Part shown: piece after piece, positions 1 through 5,850 of the stretch
Numbering within the stretch: the stretch's first letter is position 1
How the letters are laid out: each line of letters opens with the position of its first letter
Assembly (NCBI GenBank): GCA_017390125.1
Contig: JAFPCT010000172.1
Location: 1-6,731 of the forward strand
Length of the DNA stretch: 6,731 bases
From: Treponema sp.
Lineage (GTDB): Bacteria > Spirochaetota > Spirochaetia > Treponematales > Treponemataceae
Reading direction: 5' to 3'
Notes under the pieces: generated by a model
The model's database searches: none
Seen by the model: only the letters and a program-made list of their open reading frames with translations
What the model was told of the DNA's origin: nothing
Position numbers and translations under genes: made by a program

Positions 1-172
1 CAACAACATTAAGTTTAGAAATTGTTTTTGGAGAAGCAGAATTTTTCTGGAGCTGCAACAACGTTAACAAAGTGGTATTACTAATCGAGCCACCGACATC
101 ATTACTACATCCGCTGAATAAAACTGCTAAAAAACTGATTGCAACTGCAATTTTTTTTGCAAGATTTTTCAT
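1..172 (-). CDS. Lipoprotein of unknown function, 3' part outside the window
   Basis: Reading leftward from ATG at 172, the frame stays open to the window edge, giving 57 codons. The start is MKNLAKKIAVAISF, then a hydrophobic stretch and a lipobox LFSGC with the acceptor cysteine at residue 22. This is a typical spirochaetal lipoprotein signal: a Lys-rich n-region, a hydrophobic core and small residues before Cys. The product should be exported, lipidated and anchored in a membrane. After Cys22 the chain is polar, rich in Ser, Asn and Thr, and no domain can be recognised in about 35 residues. A strong GGAGG lies 7 bases upstream of the ATG, which fixes the start. The gene follows the lipoprotein gene at 225-776 after a 52-base gap without a visible terminator, so the two are probably co-transcribed. 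The function is unknown; the lipoprotein call is fairly sure. Confidence 0.75.
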   Translation of the reverse strand, partial: MKNLAKKIAVAISFLAVLFSGCSNDVGGSISNTTLLTLLQLQKNSASPKTISKLNVV

Positions 173-179
173 GTTATTT

Positions 180-184
180 CCTCC
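180..184 (-). promoter_or_regulatory. Ribosome binding site of the left-edge lipoprotein gene
   Basis: The minus strand reads GGAGG here, a full match to the anti-Shine-Dalgarno core. It sits 7 bases before the ATG at 172. It supports reality of a gene that is mostly outside the window. Confidence 0.7.
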
Positions 185-224
185 ATACCATAAAAATCAA
201 AATATACAAAACTATATTTACTTT

Positions 225-776
225 TTATAATTCTGAAAGTTTATCTTCTTCCAGAACCACATAGTTATAATGGTCATACACGACCAAACCACAAGAATCA
301 GAAAAAACCTTTCCATCCCGATTTCTAAGAGAAAGCGTAAGCTGGTAGGTTTTACCACCGACAAGACCACTCGTAGGTAAATAAATAATGAACTCACGGG
401 TGTCATATCCGCACTTATCCCAGAACTTCAAAATTTTCACCTCAGAATAACCATCAGACGGATCACGAACAATCCACTTATAGTCATAACAGTCATAAGG
501 TGCCGCCAGATTCAATGTCCCGTCATCATATACGAAATATTCTTCGTACAACAAATCTTCTTCATCAAATCCTTCGTCATTTGGCGTCAGTACAGACTCC
601 TGTTTGGCTTGATCTTCTTTCGTCTGCTGCTGCGACAAATATTGCTCCAGAAGTGATTTCTGTGCAAAATTTTCGTTGTACTGGTCGTACAAGTCGTCGA
701 TGCTGTTGACGCAAGATGAGAATAAACCACATAGAATGATAAGACACAAAATCGAATAACGCAACTTTTTTTTCAT
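225..776 (-). CDS. Putative lipoprotein, possible Ig-like C-terminal domain
   Basis: This is a 183-residue protein with a type II signal peptide: basic start MKKKLRYS, hydrophobic residues 9-19, and lipobox LFSSC with Cys22 as the lipid acceptor. Residues 25-80 form a polar linker rich in Gln, Glu and Asp. Residues about 88-175 alternate aromatic and hydrophobic residues with turns (YKWIVRDP, GKTYQLTLSLRNRDG, VVYDHYNYV), a pattern that suggests a beta-sandwich of Ig or PKD type; this is inference. Three further cysteines lie at 96, 122 and 162. The protein is expected to be membrane-anchored and to face the periplasm or the surface. The start is the only ATG near the signal peptide. Its ribosome site is weak: AGGA lies only 2 bases from the ATG, and GGCGGA lies farther off. 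A second lipoprotein gene follows 52 bases downstream, suggesting an operon. No specific function can be assigned. Confidence 0.75.
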   Translation of the reverse strand: MKKKLRYSILCLIILCGLFSSCVNSIDDLYDQYNENFAQKSLLEQYLSQQQTKEDQAKQESVLTPNDEGFDEEDLLYEEYFVYDDGTLNLAAPYDCYDYKWIVRDPSDGYSEVKILKFWDKCGYDTREFIIYLPTSGLVGGKTYQLTLSLRNRDGKVFSDSCGLVVYDHYNYVVLEEDKLSEL

Positions 777-1073
777 GTCCTATATCCGCCGCAAAATTGA
801 ATTACGTTTTTATTGTAATCCAATCCTGCACAGACCAGATTCAATAAAAAACTCTTTAAAATAAAAAGTACACTTCTGTCTTCCTTTCGCCACTCCTGTC
901 GTTTAAAGAGATTTTTAAGAGAAATAGTTAATTGTTTAAAAAATGAAAACTTCATCATAAAACACGTATTCCGACGGAATTTTAAGCCCAAAACTTATTT
1001 TTGTCGAATTTTTTCTACTCCTCCGACCACAATTTCGGCATAAAATGAGAAAAACTTTAGAAAAAAGTGTGTT
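777..1073. other. Gene-poor intergenic region between WD40-like and lipoprotein genes
   Basis: This AT-rich stretch of about 300 bases separates the stop of the WD40-like gene from the lipoprotein gene. No convincing gene is seen. On the minus strand it holds a TACAAT that resembles a -10 box at 812-817, about 36 bases before the lipoprotein ATG, but no good -35 hexamer at normal spacing. It also holds a 13-base perfect palindrome with one central base at 968-980 (ATTCCG-A-CGGAAT). Just after the WD40-like stop there is a weak AT-only hairpin (ACTTT/AAAGT followed by T residues), which is not convincing as a terminator. The region probably carries the promoter for the lipoprotein pair. Confidence 0.4.
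812..817 (-). promoter_or_regulatory. Candidate -10 box for the lipoprotein gene pair
   Basis: The minus strand reads TACAAT, 5 of 6 matches to the sigma70 -10 consensus. A start of transcription near 805 would give a leader of about 29 bases before the ATG at 776. The hexamer 17 bases upstream (ATCTGG) is a poor -35 and the extended -10 TG is absent, so this is tentative. Confidence 0.25.
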
Positions 1074-2786
1074 TTAACGCTTATTTTGAGAATTTGCTTC
1101 CGGAATGATTCGTTTTGTAAGCTTCCAGTTGTAACCTACGCCAATGCTTACAGCAACGCCCAGGGCGGTATTGTATTTTGCATTAAGGTTCACAAGGAAG
1201 TTCTTGTACCCGAAAGTAAAGGTATCGCCAAACTCAAAGGCCATTCCGCCTCTGGTAATAATCGTATTTGAACCGGCGCTTCCGTTCCAGAAAGTATGGT
1301 AGGCAAAACCAAGGTCAGCTTCCTCACGGAAATAGAAGTTCGTATTTTTGAAAGGAACGATATAGAATCCTATCGGGAAGCAGGTTGTAAGGCTTACAAG
1401 GTAAGGATTCTGCAATGTCGCCGTTCCCGTAGTGTATGTATACGGATATTCGCTTGTCGGCCATGAGAACTGGAATCCTGAGCGGGCGCCCACGTACATT
1501 GACGGAAGCTTAGGGATTTCTGCATAGATGTAGCCTACCTCAAGGCTGTATCCAGGCAGATAAGGCTGTTTCTGCATAAGGAAATTAGCCCTGAAGTCAA
1601 GGGAATGACCCTTGCGGTACTTGTAATACTTATCAGCCTCTACTCCAGGCTTCTTGTCTTCTTTTTTAGGCTTAGGCGCCTTCTCTTCCTTCCTAACCTC
1701 TCCGGTATCCTTGCCTTCATTCTGGGCCGGATTCATTGTGCCTGAACGGATCGTTGGAGCAGACCTTTCATCTATTTCTATGAAGTCCGTCATATTAATA
1801 AGGAAGATTTCACCTTTATGATCACCGATAAGAGCCCTTTTTCCGGTTTTATCCAATTTTATTGAAGTAATTTTACCGCTCTGAAGAGGCGGCAGAGAAC
1901 CTAAATAGATTTTATTCTTTACGTCGATATAATCCATTCCGTTGTTTTCATTGACGACCGCAAGGTAGTTTCCGTTGATGTCCAGATCATAGTCGATAAT
2001 GTTCGCGCTGACCTTAATTACGGTCAGATTTTTTGCGTCCACTGCCCCGCCAGTTTTGCTCAAGATGTCACGGATTCCGATTGCGTCCTTATCAAGAGGA
2101 TAGATTATCTTGTCACCGTCAAATACAATCTTCTGATTTTTCCGGCTGTAGAAATTGAAGCCGGTAACCATCTTGTATGTATTCACGTTCCATACATATG
2201 CCATGCCGGTCTGGGTTCCCGTGACCAAAAACCTGCCGTCCTCGCTGAAACTCAAGGTGTATACCGGACTTTTTACGCCTTCTATTACTTTCTCTGAAAA
2301 TTCATTTTTAAGCACCTGATGCTGGCGCAGGATATGAATGTCGCCTAAACTGTCGCCGAAAGCAATATAGTTTCCGTTTCTGCTGAAGGCTGTTCCGGCC
2401 ATTTTTCCGGTGTAATTGTAGCCGCTTACTACGCTCATCTCATTGTAGGGCGCGTCCCAGAAATACATGTTGCCGGCTTCCGTCTGAGCTATAACCTTGT
2501 CTTTTCCGCTCTGAGAGGTTATGAACATTGAGGAAGAGAAGTTTTCTCCCGGTGAATTCAAGGTCTTTACAATGTTGAACTGGGTGGTATCTCGCAGGAC
2601 AAGCTTTTTATCTTCTATGTACAAGAAGTTTGAATCAGAATTTCCCCACTGAAGTCCGTAGACAGGAGACGGGGTTACGATGATAGGCATAGGATATTCT
2701 TTCGCACATAAAAGCTGCGCCGTTCCCAAAACAAGGAGCGGAATCAATGAGAAAATCCTCTGTTTTTTTAGAGCGCTGATAATCAA
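1074..2786 (-). CDS. Exported WD40-like beta-propeller protein with C-terminal barrel-like domain
   Basis: This is a 570-residue protein. Residues 1-28 form a signal peptide with basic KKQR at 7-10, a hydrophobic core and probable signal peptidase I cleavage after LLCA (28). Cys27 lacks a proper lipobox, so a lipoprotein is unlikely. Residues about 35-340 show repeated WD40-type blades, with strand ends MYFWD (107-111) and AYVWN (196-200) and several motifs of the type FS-x-DG-x-(F/Y)-(L/I)-(A/V). Residues about 350-390 are a Lys/Glu/Pro-rich linker. Residues about 393-558 alternate hydrophobic and polar residues with many aromatics and glycines, as in outer-membrane strands. The likely layout is a periplasmic propeller joined to a barrel; partners and function are unknown. 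The start is TTG at 2786: an in-frame TAA lies five codons upstream, no ATG can supply the basic n-region, and AAGGG lies 9 bases before it. The gene is divergent from the one at 2911. Confidence 0.8.
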   Translation of the reverse strand: MIISALKKQRIFSLIPLLVLGTAQLLCAKEYPMPIIVTPSPVYGLQWGNSDSNFLYIEDKKLVLRDTTQFNIVKTLNSPGENFSSSMFITSQSGKDKVIAQTEAGNMYFWDAPYNEMSVVSGYNYTGKMAGTAFSRNGNYIAFGDSLGDIHILRQHQVLKNEFSEKVIEGVKSPVYTLSFSEDGRFLVTGTQTGMAYVWNVNTYKMVTGFNFYSRKNQKIVFDGDKIIYPLDKDAIGIRDILSKTGGAVDAKNLTVIKVSANIIDYDLDINGNYLAVVNENNGMDYIDVKNKIYLGSLPPLQSGKITSIKLDKTGKRALIGDHKGEIFLINMTDFIEIDERSAPTIRSGTMNPAQNEGKDTGEVRKEEKAPKPKKEDKKPGVEADKYYKYRKGHSLDFRANFLMQKQPYLPGYSLEVGYIYAEIPKLPSMYVGARSGFQFSWPTSEYPYTYTTGTATLQNPYLVSLTTCFPIGFYIVPFKNTNFYFREEADLGFAYHTFWNGSAGSNTIITRGGMAFEFGDTFTFGYKNFLVNLNAKYNTALGVAVSIGVGYNWKLTKRIIPEANSQNKR

Positions 2787-2795
2787 AAAGCTATG

Positions 2796-2800
2796 CCCTT
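2796..2800 (-). promoter_or_regulatory. Weak ribosome binding site supporting a TTG start
   Basis: The minus strand reads AAGGG, 9 bases before the TTG at 2786. It is the best purine-rich site near the start. With the in-frame stop just upstream it favours TTG over any internal start, because an internal start would lose the basic n-region of the signal peptide. Confidence 0.4.
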
Positions 2801-2817
2801 ACCCTTAAAACATTCTA

Positions 2818-2833
2818 CCGATTATGTTATCGG
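2818..2833. promoter_or_regulatory. Dyad symmetry, possible operator for the WD40-like gene
   Basis: CCGAT and ATCGG form 5-base inverted arms around a 6-base centre that is itself partly symmetric. On the minus strand the element covers CATAAT (2821-2826), 5 of 6 matches to a -10 box for the WD40-like gene, with a predicted transcription start near 2814. The matching -35 (TTTCAG) is poor. A repressor site over the -10 is one reading; a small leader hairpin or chance is another. Confidence 0.3.
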
Positions 2834-2856
2834 CAATTATTAACTGAAACTTTAAT

Positions 2857-2885
2857 TTGCTAATTACGCAATAATTCTGTATTAT
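2857..2885 (+). promoter_or_regulatory. Sigma70-like promoter for the barrel-like protein gene
   Basis: TTGCTA (2857-2862, 4 of 6 matches to TTGACA) and TATTAT (2880-2885, 5 of 6 matches to TATAAT) are separated by exactly 17 bases. Transcription would begin near 2892 and give a leader of about 19 bases that includes the GGAGG site. It is the best promoter seen in the window. Confidence 0.5.
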
Positions 2886-2887
2886 TG
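2869..2887. repeat. Perfect 7-base inverted repeat over the -10 box
   Basis: CAATAAT (2869-2875) and ATTATTG (2881-2887) are exact inverted copies with a 5-base spacer TCTGT. The right arm covers most of the proposed -10 box of the gene at 2911, so a dimeric regulator bound here would block RNA polymerase. In AT-rich DNA such an arm can also arise by chance. Confidence 0.35.
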
Positions 2888-2899
2888 TAAAATAAAAAC

Positions 2900-2904
2900 G
2901 GAGG
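2900..2904 (+). promoter_or_regulatory. Ribosome binding site of the barrel-like protein gene
   Basis: GGAGG lies 6 bases before the ATG at 2911 and fixes that start. Confidence 0.7.
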
Positions 2905-2910
2905 TTTGCA

Positions 2911-3885
2911 ATGAAAAAAATCATTTCTTTTACACTACTTACAATTTTAGTTTTATCCGTGTCCCATGCAAATTCTTCGTTTCTGAAGCTTGAAAAAGGA
3001 CTTGAAAACGTTACGTCCAATCTTGAGGAACTGCTTCCGGAAAATTCCACAATGCTTTCCGTTCAGCCGGATGCCTTCATCGGAAGATTTTTTCCCAGCA
3101 TTCCGTCGCGTTTTACAGCCGGAATCTCCGCAGGAGCAACGTTGATTGACACAGAAACAATCTCCGAAAACTTCTCTCTTATTTCAAAAGATATTATAGA
3201 CGCCCTGCCGGAAGACTTTAAAACTTCCATTAAGATATCATTTCCAAAACATATATTCCTTCCGAACGCCGCGGCATCCCTTCGAATCGGCGGATTTATT
3301 TTTCCCTTTGATATAGGACTTTACGGCATTACTACAACCCAGGGCCTTGTAAAGGACATTTCCTTTGAGGACTATTCCCTGAGCGCTGCCTATACATGCG
3401 TGGGAACGGACCTGCGCTACGCAATTCTTGAAGGAGGAAACCTGCTTCCTAAAATTTCTGCAGGTCTCGGCTATATATATTCCAATTTCTCTGCCGGCTT
3501 TAACATTGACAAAACCCTCTATAACGAAGAATACGGCTCTGGTAAACTGGAAGGTGAAATGAACATAAACCTTACTGGACACACTGTATATGCTCAGGTT
3601 CAGGCTTCCAAAAAATTCCTGATTTTTACCCCTTACGCCGGACTCAAGGCTTTCGGCACGGTATACAATTCTGACACCGACTGGAAAATCACCACCAGCG
3701 GCCTTTATGCAAATCTTTATGAGAAAGGCGGAAAATCAAGCTCAAACGACTTTGACAGGATTTTATGCCAGTTTTACACCGGATGCGGCATTCAGCTTAC
3801 CTTCCTTCAGATAGCATTAAACGGAGCATACAATTTTACGAACCAGCGTCTTAGCGCGGGAATCGGAATTAACGCAAAGATTTAA
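2911..3885 (+). CDS. Exported protein, probable outer-membrane beta-barrel, function unknown
   Basis: This is a 324-residue protein with a clear signal peptide, MKKIISFTLLTILVLS, cleaved probably after SHA at residue 20. There is no lipobox. Residues 24-55 look helical and acidic. From about residue 60 the chain is made of amphipathic strands: 66-76, 120-140, 155-172, 180-197, 214-232, 236-252 and 286-324. They are rich in Gly, Tyr and Phe and separated by polar turns, as in treponemal outer-membrane proteins. The chain ends in a strand (SAGIGINAKI), but the last residue is Ile rather than the classic Phe. Cysteines are at 163, 286 and 292. ATG at 2911 is preceded by GGAGG and by its own promoter, and a terminator follows the stop, so it is probably a single-gene unit. 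It is divergent from the propeller-barrel gene and convergent with flgE. I do not recognise a named family. Confidence 0.75.
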   Translation: MKKIISFTLLTILVLSVSHANSSFLKLEKGLENVTSNLEELLPENSTMLSVQPDAFIGRFFPSIPSRFTAGISAGATLIDTETISENFSLISKDIIDALPEDFKTSIKISFPKHIFLPNAAASLRIGGFIFPFDIGLYGITTTQGLVKDISFEDYSLSAAYTCVGTDLRYAILEGGNLLPKISAGLGYIYSNFSAGFNIDKTLYNEEYGSGKLEGEMNINLTGHTVYAQVQASKKFLIFTPYAGLKAFGTVYNSDTDWKITTSGLYANLYEKGGKSSSNDFDRILCQFYTGCGIQLTFLQIALNGAYNFTNQRLSAGIGINAKI

Positions 3886-3908
3886 TTCATAGAAAAACTT
3901 GCAGAAAC

Positions 3909-3947
3909 AAAAAAAAGGATGGGCTTCAGATGAAACGCATCCTTTTT
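3909..3947. terminator. Bidirectional intrinsic terminator between convergent genes
   Basis: AAAAAGGATG (3912-3921) pairs perfectly with CATCCTTTTT (3938-3947), a 10-base-pair arm around a 16-base loop that can itself form a 3-base stem (TTC/GAA). The A tract at 3909-3916 gives eight U residues in minus-strand transcripts, and the T run at 3943-3947 serves plus-strand transcripts. It begins 15 bases after the flgE stop and about 25 bases after the stop of the gene ending at 3885, so it ends both. Confidence 0.85.
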
Positions 3948-3961
3948 CATTTATCTAGATG

Positions 3962-5353
3962 TTAGCGTTTAAGGCTCAAAACTGTTTCCAGAAGCGTATC
4001 TGCTGTCTGGATTGTCTTACTGTTTGCCTGAAATCCCCGCTGTGTAACAATCATGTCTGTCATCTGCTCTGAAAGGTCAACGTTTGACATTTCCAAAGCA
4101 CCAGCAAGAAGGCTTCCCTTTCCTGCTACACCAGATTCACCGATGTTTGCCTGGCCAGAGTTGTTAGTCTCAACGTAAGTGTTGTCTCCGGCTTTCTCAA
4201 GACCGCGGTCATTGCTGAATGTCGCAAGAGCGATCTGACCGATGACCCGGTTTGTTCCGTTTGAATATACACCAGTGATTGTTCCGCTTGAGTCAATCTT
4301 GAAGTTGTCAAGGTAACCAAGCGTGTATCCGTCCTGGCTGTAAGCCTTTGTAGTAGATTTAGAAGCAGACTGAGTAATTGTATTCTTCATGCTGCCGATT
4401 GTACCCAGGTTCAAGTTGAATGTCTGGCGGTAAGGATTTCCGTTCTCGTCAGCATTTGCATTTGGAACTGTAAAACTTGTCTGAAGTACGATTTCACCAG
4501 TTTCGTTTGAAATGTTTCCTGCAGAGTCTGTTACGCTTGCAAGCTGTCCGTAGTTGTCAAAGTTCACGATGAATGAATTCTGAACTCCGTCAGTTGTTCC
4601 AAGTCCGATTCTTGTCTGTGTAAAGTCCGCATTATCTGCATCAACAGTTACATTGGCCTGCCATGAATTTGGCACTCCAGGAACTTTTGTAAATGATACA
4701 GAAAGAAGGTGCTCGTTTCCAAAGCTGTCGTAAATTTTCTGTTCTGTTCCCCAGGTTCCCTTCTCAACGTCGCTTGCGCTGGCGCCCTCAAGGATTTCCG
4801 GAGTATTTTTGTTAAGGTTGCAGGCATAGAGAACATTTTCAGTTGCTCTTGCAGGGTCTTTTGAGCCTACAGGAATAACAAGATCAGTTGGTGTTGCGGC
4901 AGTCTGAACGATCTGCTCTCCGTTCAAATCCCGGGCCATCCAGCCCTGAACGCGCATACCGTTCGCAGGGTTTACCAAAGTGCCGTCCCGGTCAAGTCCG
5001 AACACACCGTTTCGTGTATAGAAAGATTCATCACCGTTTTTAACAACGAAGAAACCGTTTCCCTGAATGGCAACGTCAGTTCCTACACCAGTTGACTGAA
5101 GGTTTCCCTGTGTGAATACCTGCTCAATGGTAGAAATTGTCATACCAAGTCCTACATCCTTAGGGTTTACACCACCAAGTTCTTCAGTAGGTTTGGCAGC
5201 TCCTGCTACCTGCTGGCTTATCATGTCCTGAAAATTAACACGTCCGCGTTTAAAACCTGTTGTGTTTACGTTGGAAATGTTGTTTCCGATTACGTCCATG
5301 CGTGTCTGGTGGTTCTGCAAACCTGAAACACCAGAATAAAGTGATCTCATCAT
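3962..5353 (-). CDS. flgE: Flagellar hook protein FlgE
   Basis: FlgE is the structural subunit of the hook, the universal joint between rod and filament; in spirochaetes it works in the periplasm. This 463-residue protein has the conserved N-terminal segment (SLYSGVSGLQNHQ, then NNISNVNTTGFKRGR, residues 4-38), the domain D1 motif IQGNGFFVV (96-104), and the C-terminal axial segment (SNVDLSEQMTDMIVTQRGFQANSKTIQ, residues 423-449). The length matches treponemal FlgE. Lys165 and Cys178, followed by Asn179, sit exactly where T. denticola FlgE forms the lysinoalanine bond between neighbouring subunits; Cys178 is the only cysteine. The first of two adjacent ATGs is chosen because AGGGG lies 9 bases before it. 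The gene follows flgD by 30 bases and is last in its operon, ended by the terminator at 3909-3947. The identity is very sure. Confidence 0.97.
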   Translation of the reverse strand: MMRSLYSGVSGLQNHQTRMDVIGNNISNVNTTGFKRGRVNFQDMISQQVAGAAKPTEELGGVNPKDVGLGMTISTIEQVFTQGNLQSTGVGTDVAIQGNGFFVVKNGDESFYTRNGVFGLDRDGTLVNPANGMRVQGWMARDLNGEQIVQTAATPTDLVIPVGSKDPARATENVLYACNLNKNTPEILEGASASDVEKGTWGTEQKIYDSFGNEHLLSVSFTKVPGVPNSWQANVTVDADNADFTQTRIGLGTTDGVQNSFIVNFDNYGQLASVTDSAGNISNETGEIVLQTSFTVPNANADENGNPYRQTFNLNLGTIGSMKNTITQSASKSTTKAYSQDGYTLGYLDNFKIDSSGTITGVYSNGTNRVIGQIALATFSNDRGLEKAGDNTYVETNNSGQANIGESGVAGKGSLLAGALEMSNVDLSEQMTDMIVTQRGFQANSKTIQTADTLLETVLSLKR

Positions 5354-5362
5354 ATATCTATA

Positions 5363-5367
5363 CCCCT
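5363..5367 (-). promoter_or_regulatory. Ribosome binding site of flgE
   Basis: The minus strand reads AGGGG, 9 bases before the first ATG (5353) and 12 before the second. This favours the first ATG and a protein starting Met-Met-Arg. Confidence 0.5.
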
Positions 5368-5383
5368 GCTATTATTTTCTGAC

Positions 5384-5830
5384 TTAGTTGTACACTGCCT
5401 TGATTTTGTTCAAGTCGTAGTACATGCCGTTAACCATAACCTGCGGATTAGCGCCAAAACTTGTTGCTTCAACCACACCCTGAGTCGTTGTATCGCCTAC
5501 ATCAAGCTCTACTGTCTTTCCCAGAGTACTGGCAGCCTGACCCGCATTTATCATCGAGGCCATTTTATTGAAAGATTCATTCATGTTGGTCATCTGCTCC
5601 AAAGAACTGAACTGAGCCATCTGACTTATAAACTGTGTGTCTTCCATAGGACTTGTTGGATCCTGATTTGTAAGCTGTGTAATCAGAAGCTTCAAGAAGT
5701 CATCTTTACCCAGCTGCTGAGAAGGCGTTCTTCCTGATACGTTCAAAGTTTTGTTGAAATTATTCACTTCATTTTCAATCGCAAACTTTTCGCTGGAAGT
5801 CAAGGTTGAATTAACCGTATTCATTTCCAT
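5384..5830 (-). CDS. flgD: Flagellar hook capping protein FlgD (short form)
   Basis: FlgD forms the cap on the growing hook and lets FlgE subunits fold and insert; it is lost once the hook is complete. The signature block is present: LGKDDFLKLLITQLTNQDP, then SPMEDTQFISQMAQFSSLEQM (about residues 40-80 from the chosen start). The last 50 residues (TLGKTVELDVGD to KIKAVYN) fit the tudor-like part of FlgD. At 148 residues the protein is much shorter than the roughly 230-residue enterobacterial FlgD, and the Ig-like domain inserted in that form appears to be missing; short forms are usual in treponemes. The start is set at ATG 5830, because GGAG (5838-5841) is 7 bases before it but only 1 base before the ATG at 5836. 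Starting at 5836 would add Met-Ile. It lies between fliK (20 bases) and flgE (30 bases) in one operon. Confidence 0.95.
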   Translation of the reverse strand: MEMNTVNSTLTSSEKFAIENEVNNFNKTLNVSGRTPSQQLGKDDFLKLLITQLTNQDPTSPMEDTQFISQMAQFSSLEQMTNMNESFNKMASMINAGQAASTLGKTVELDVGDTTTQGVVEATSFGANPQVMVNGMYYDLNKIKAVYN

Positions 5831-5837
5831 AATCATT

Positions 5838-5841
5838 CTCC
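5838..5841 (-). promoter_or_regulatory. Ribosome binding site that decides the flgD start
   Basis: The minus strand reads GGAG. It is 7 bases from the ATG at 5830 (good spacing), 1 base from the ATG at 5836 (too close) and 13 from the ATG at 5824 (too far). It is preceded on the mRNA by a run of nine U residues (5842-5850). Confidence 0.6.
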
Positions 5842-5850
5842 AAAAAAAAA

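Noticed and set aside
500..709. Plus-strand frame of 69 codons inside the lipoprotein gene.
   Set aside because: It is antisense to a gene with a good signal peptide and lipobox, and it has no ribosome site.
773..991. Minus-strand frame of 72 codons whose stop overlaps the lipoprotein ATG (ATGA).
   Set aside because: The overlap looks like translational coupling, but the frame needs a TTG start or an internal ATG pair with no ribosome site. The composition is Phe, Lys and Leu as expected from random AT-rich DNA, and no domain is seen.
1021..1076. Possible terminator after the WD40-like gene.
   Set aside because: The only stem (ACTTT/AAAGT) is five AT-rich pairs with no GC core, so it should not terminate well.
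1153..1170. Reading Cys27 of the WD40-like protein as a lipobox cysteine.
   Set aside because: The preceding residues are Gln-Leu-Leu, which lack the small residue needed at -1. Cleavage after Ala28 by signal peptidase I fits better. (The residue itself lies near 2706-2708.)
2805..3050. Minus-strand frame of 81 codons crossing the divergent promoter region.
   Set aside because: It overlaps the signal peptide of the plus-strand gene and its promoter, and reads as low-quality coding sequence.
3238..3582. Minus-strand frame of 114 codons inside the barrel-like protein gene.
   Set aside because: It is a shadow on the opposite strand of a well-supported exported protein; it has no start signal and no recognisable domain.
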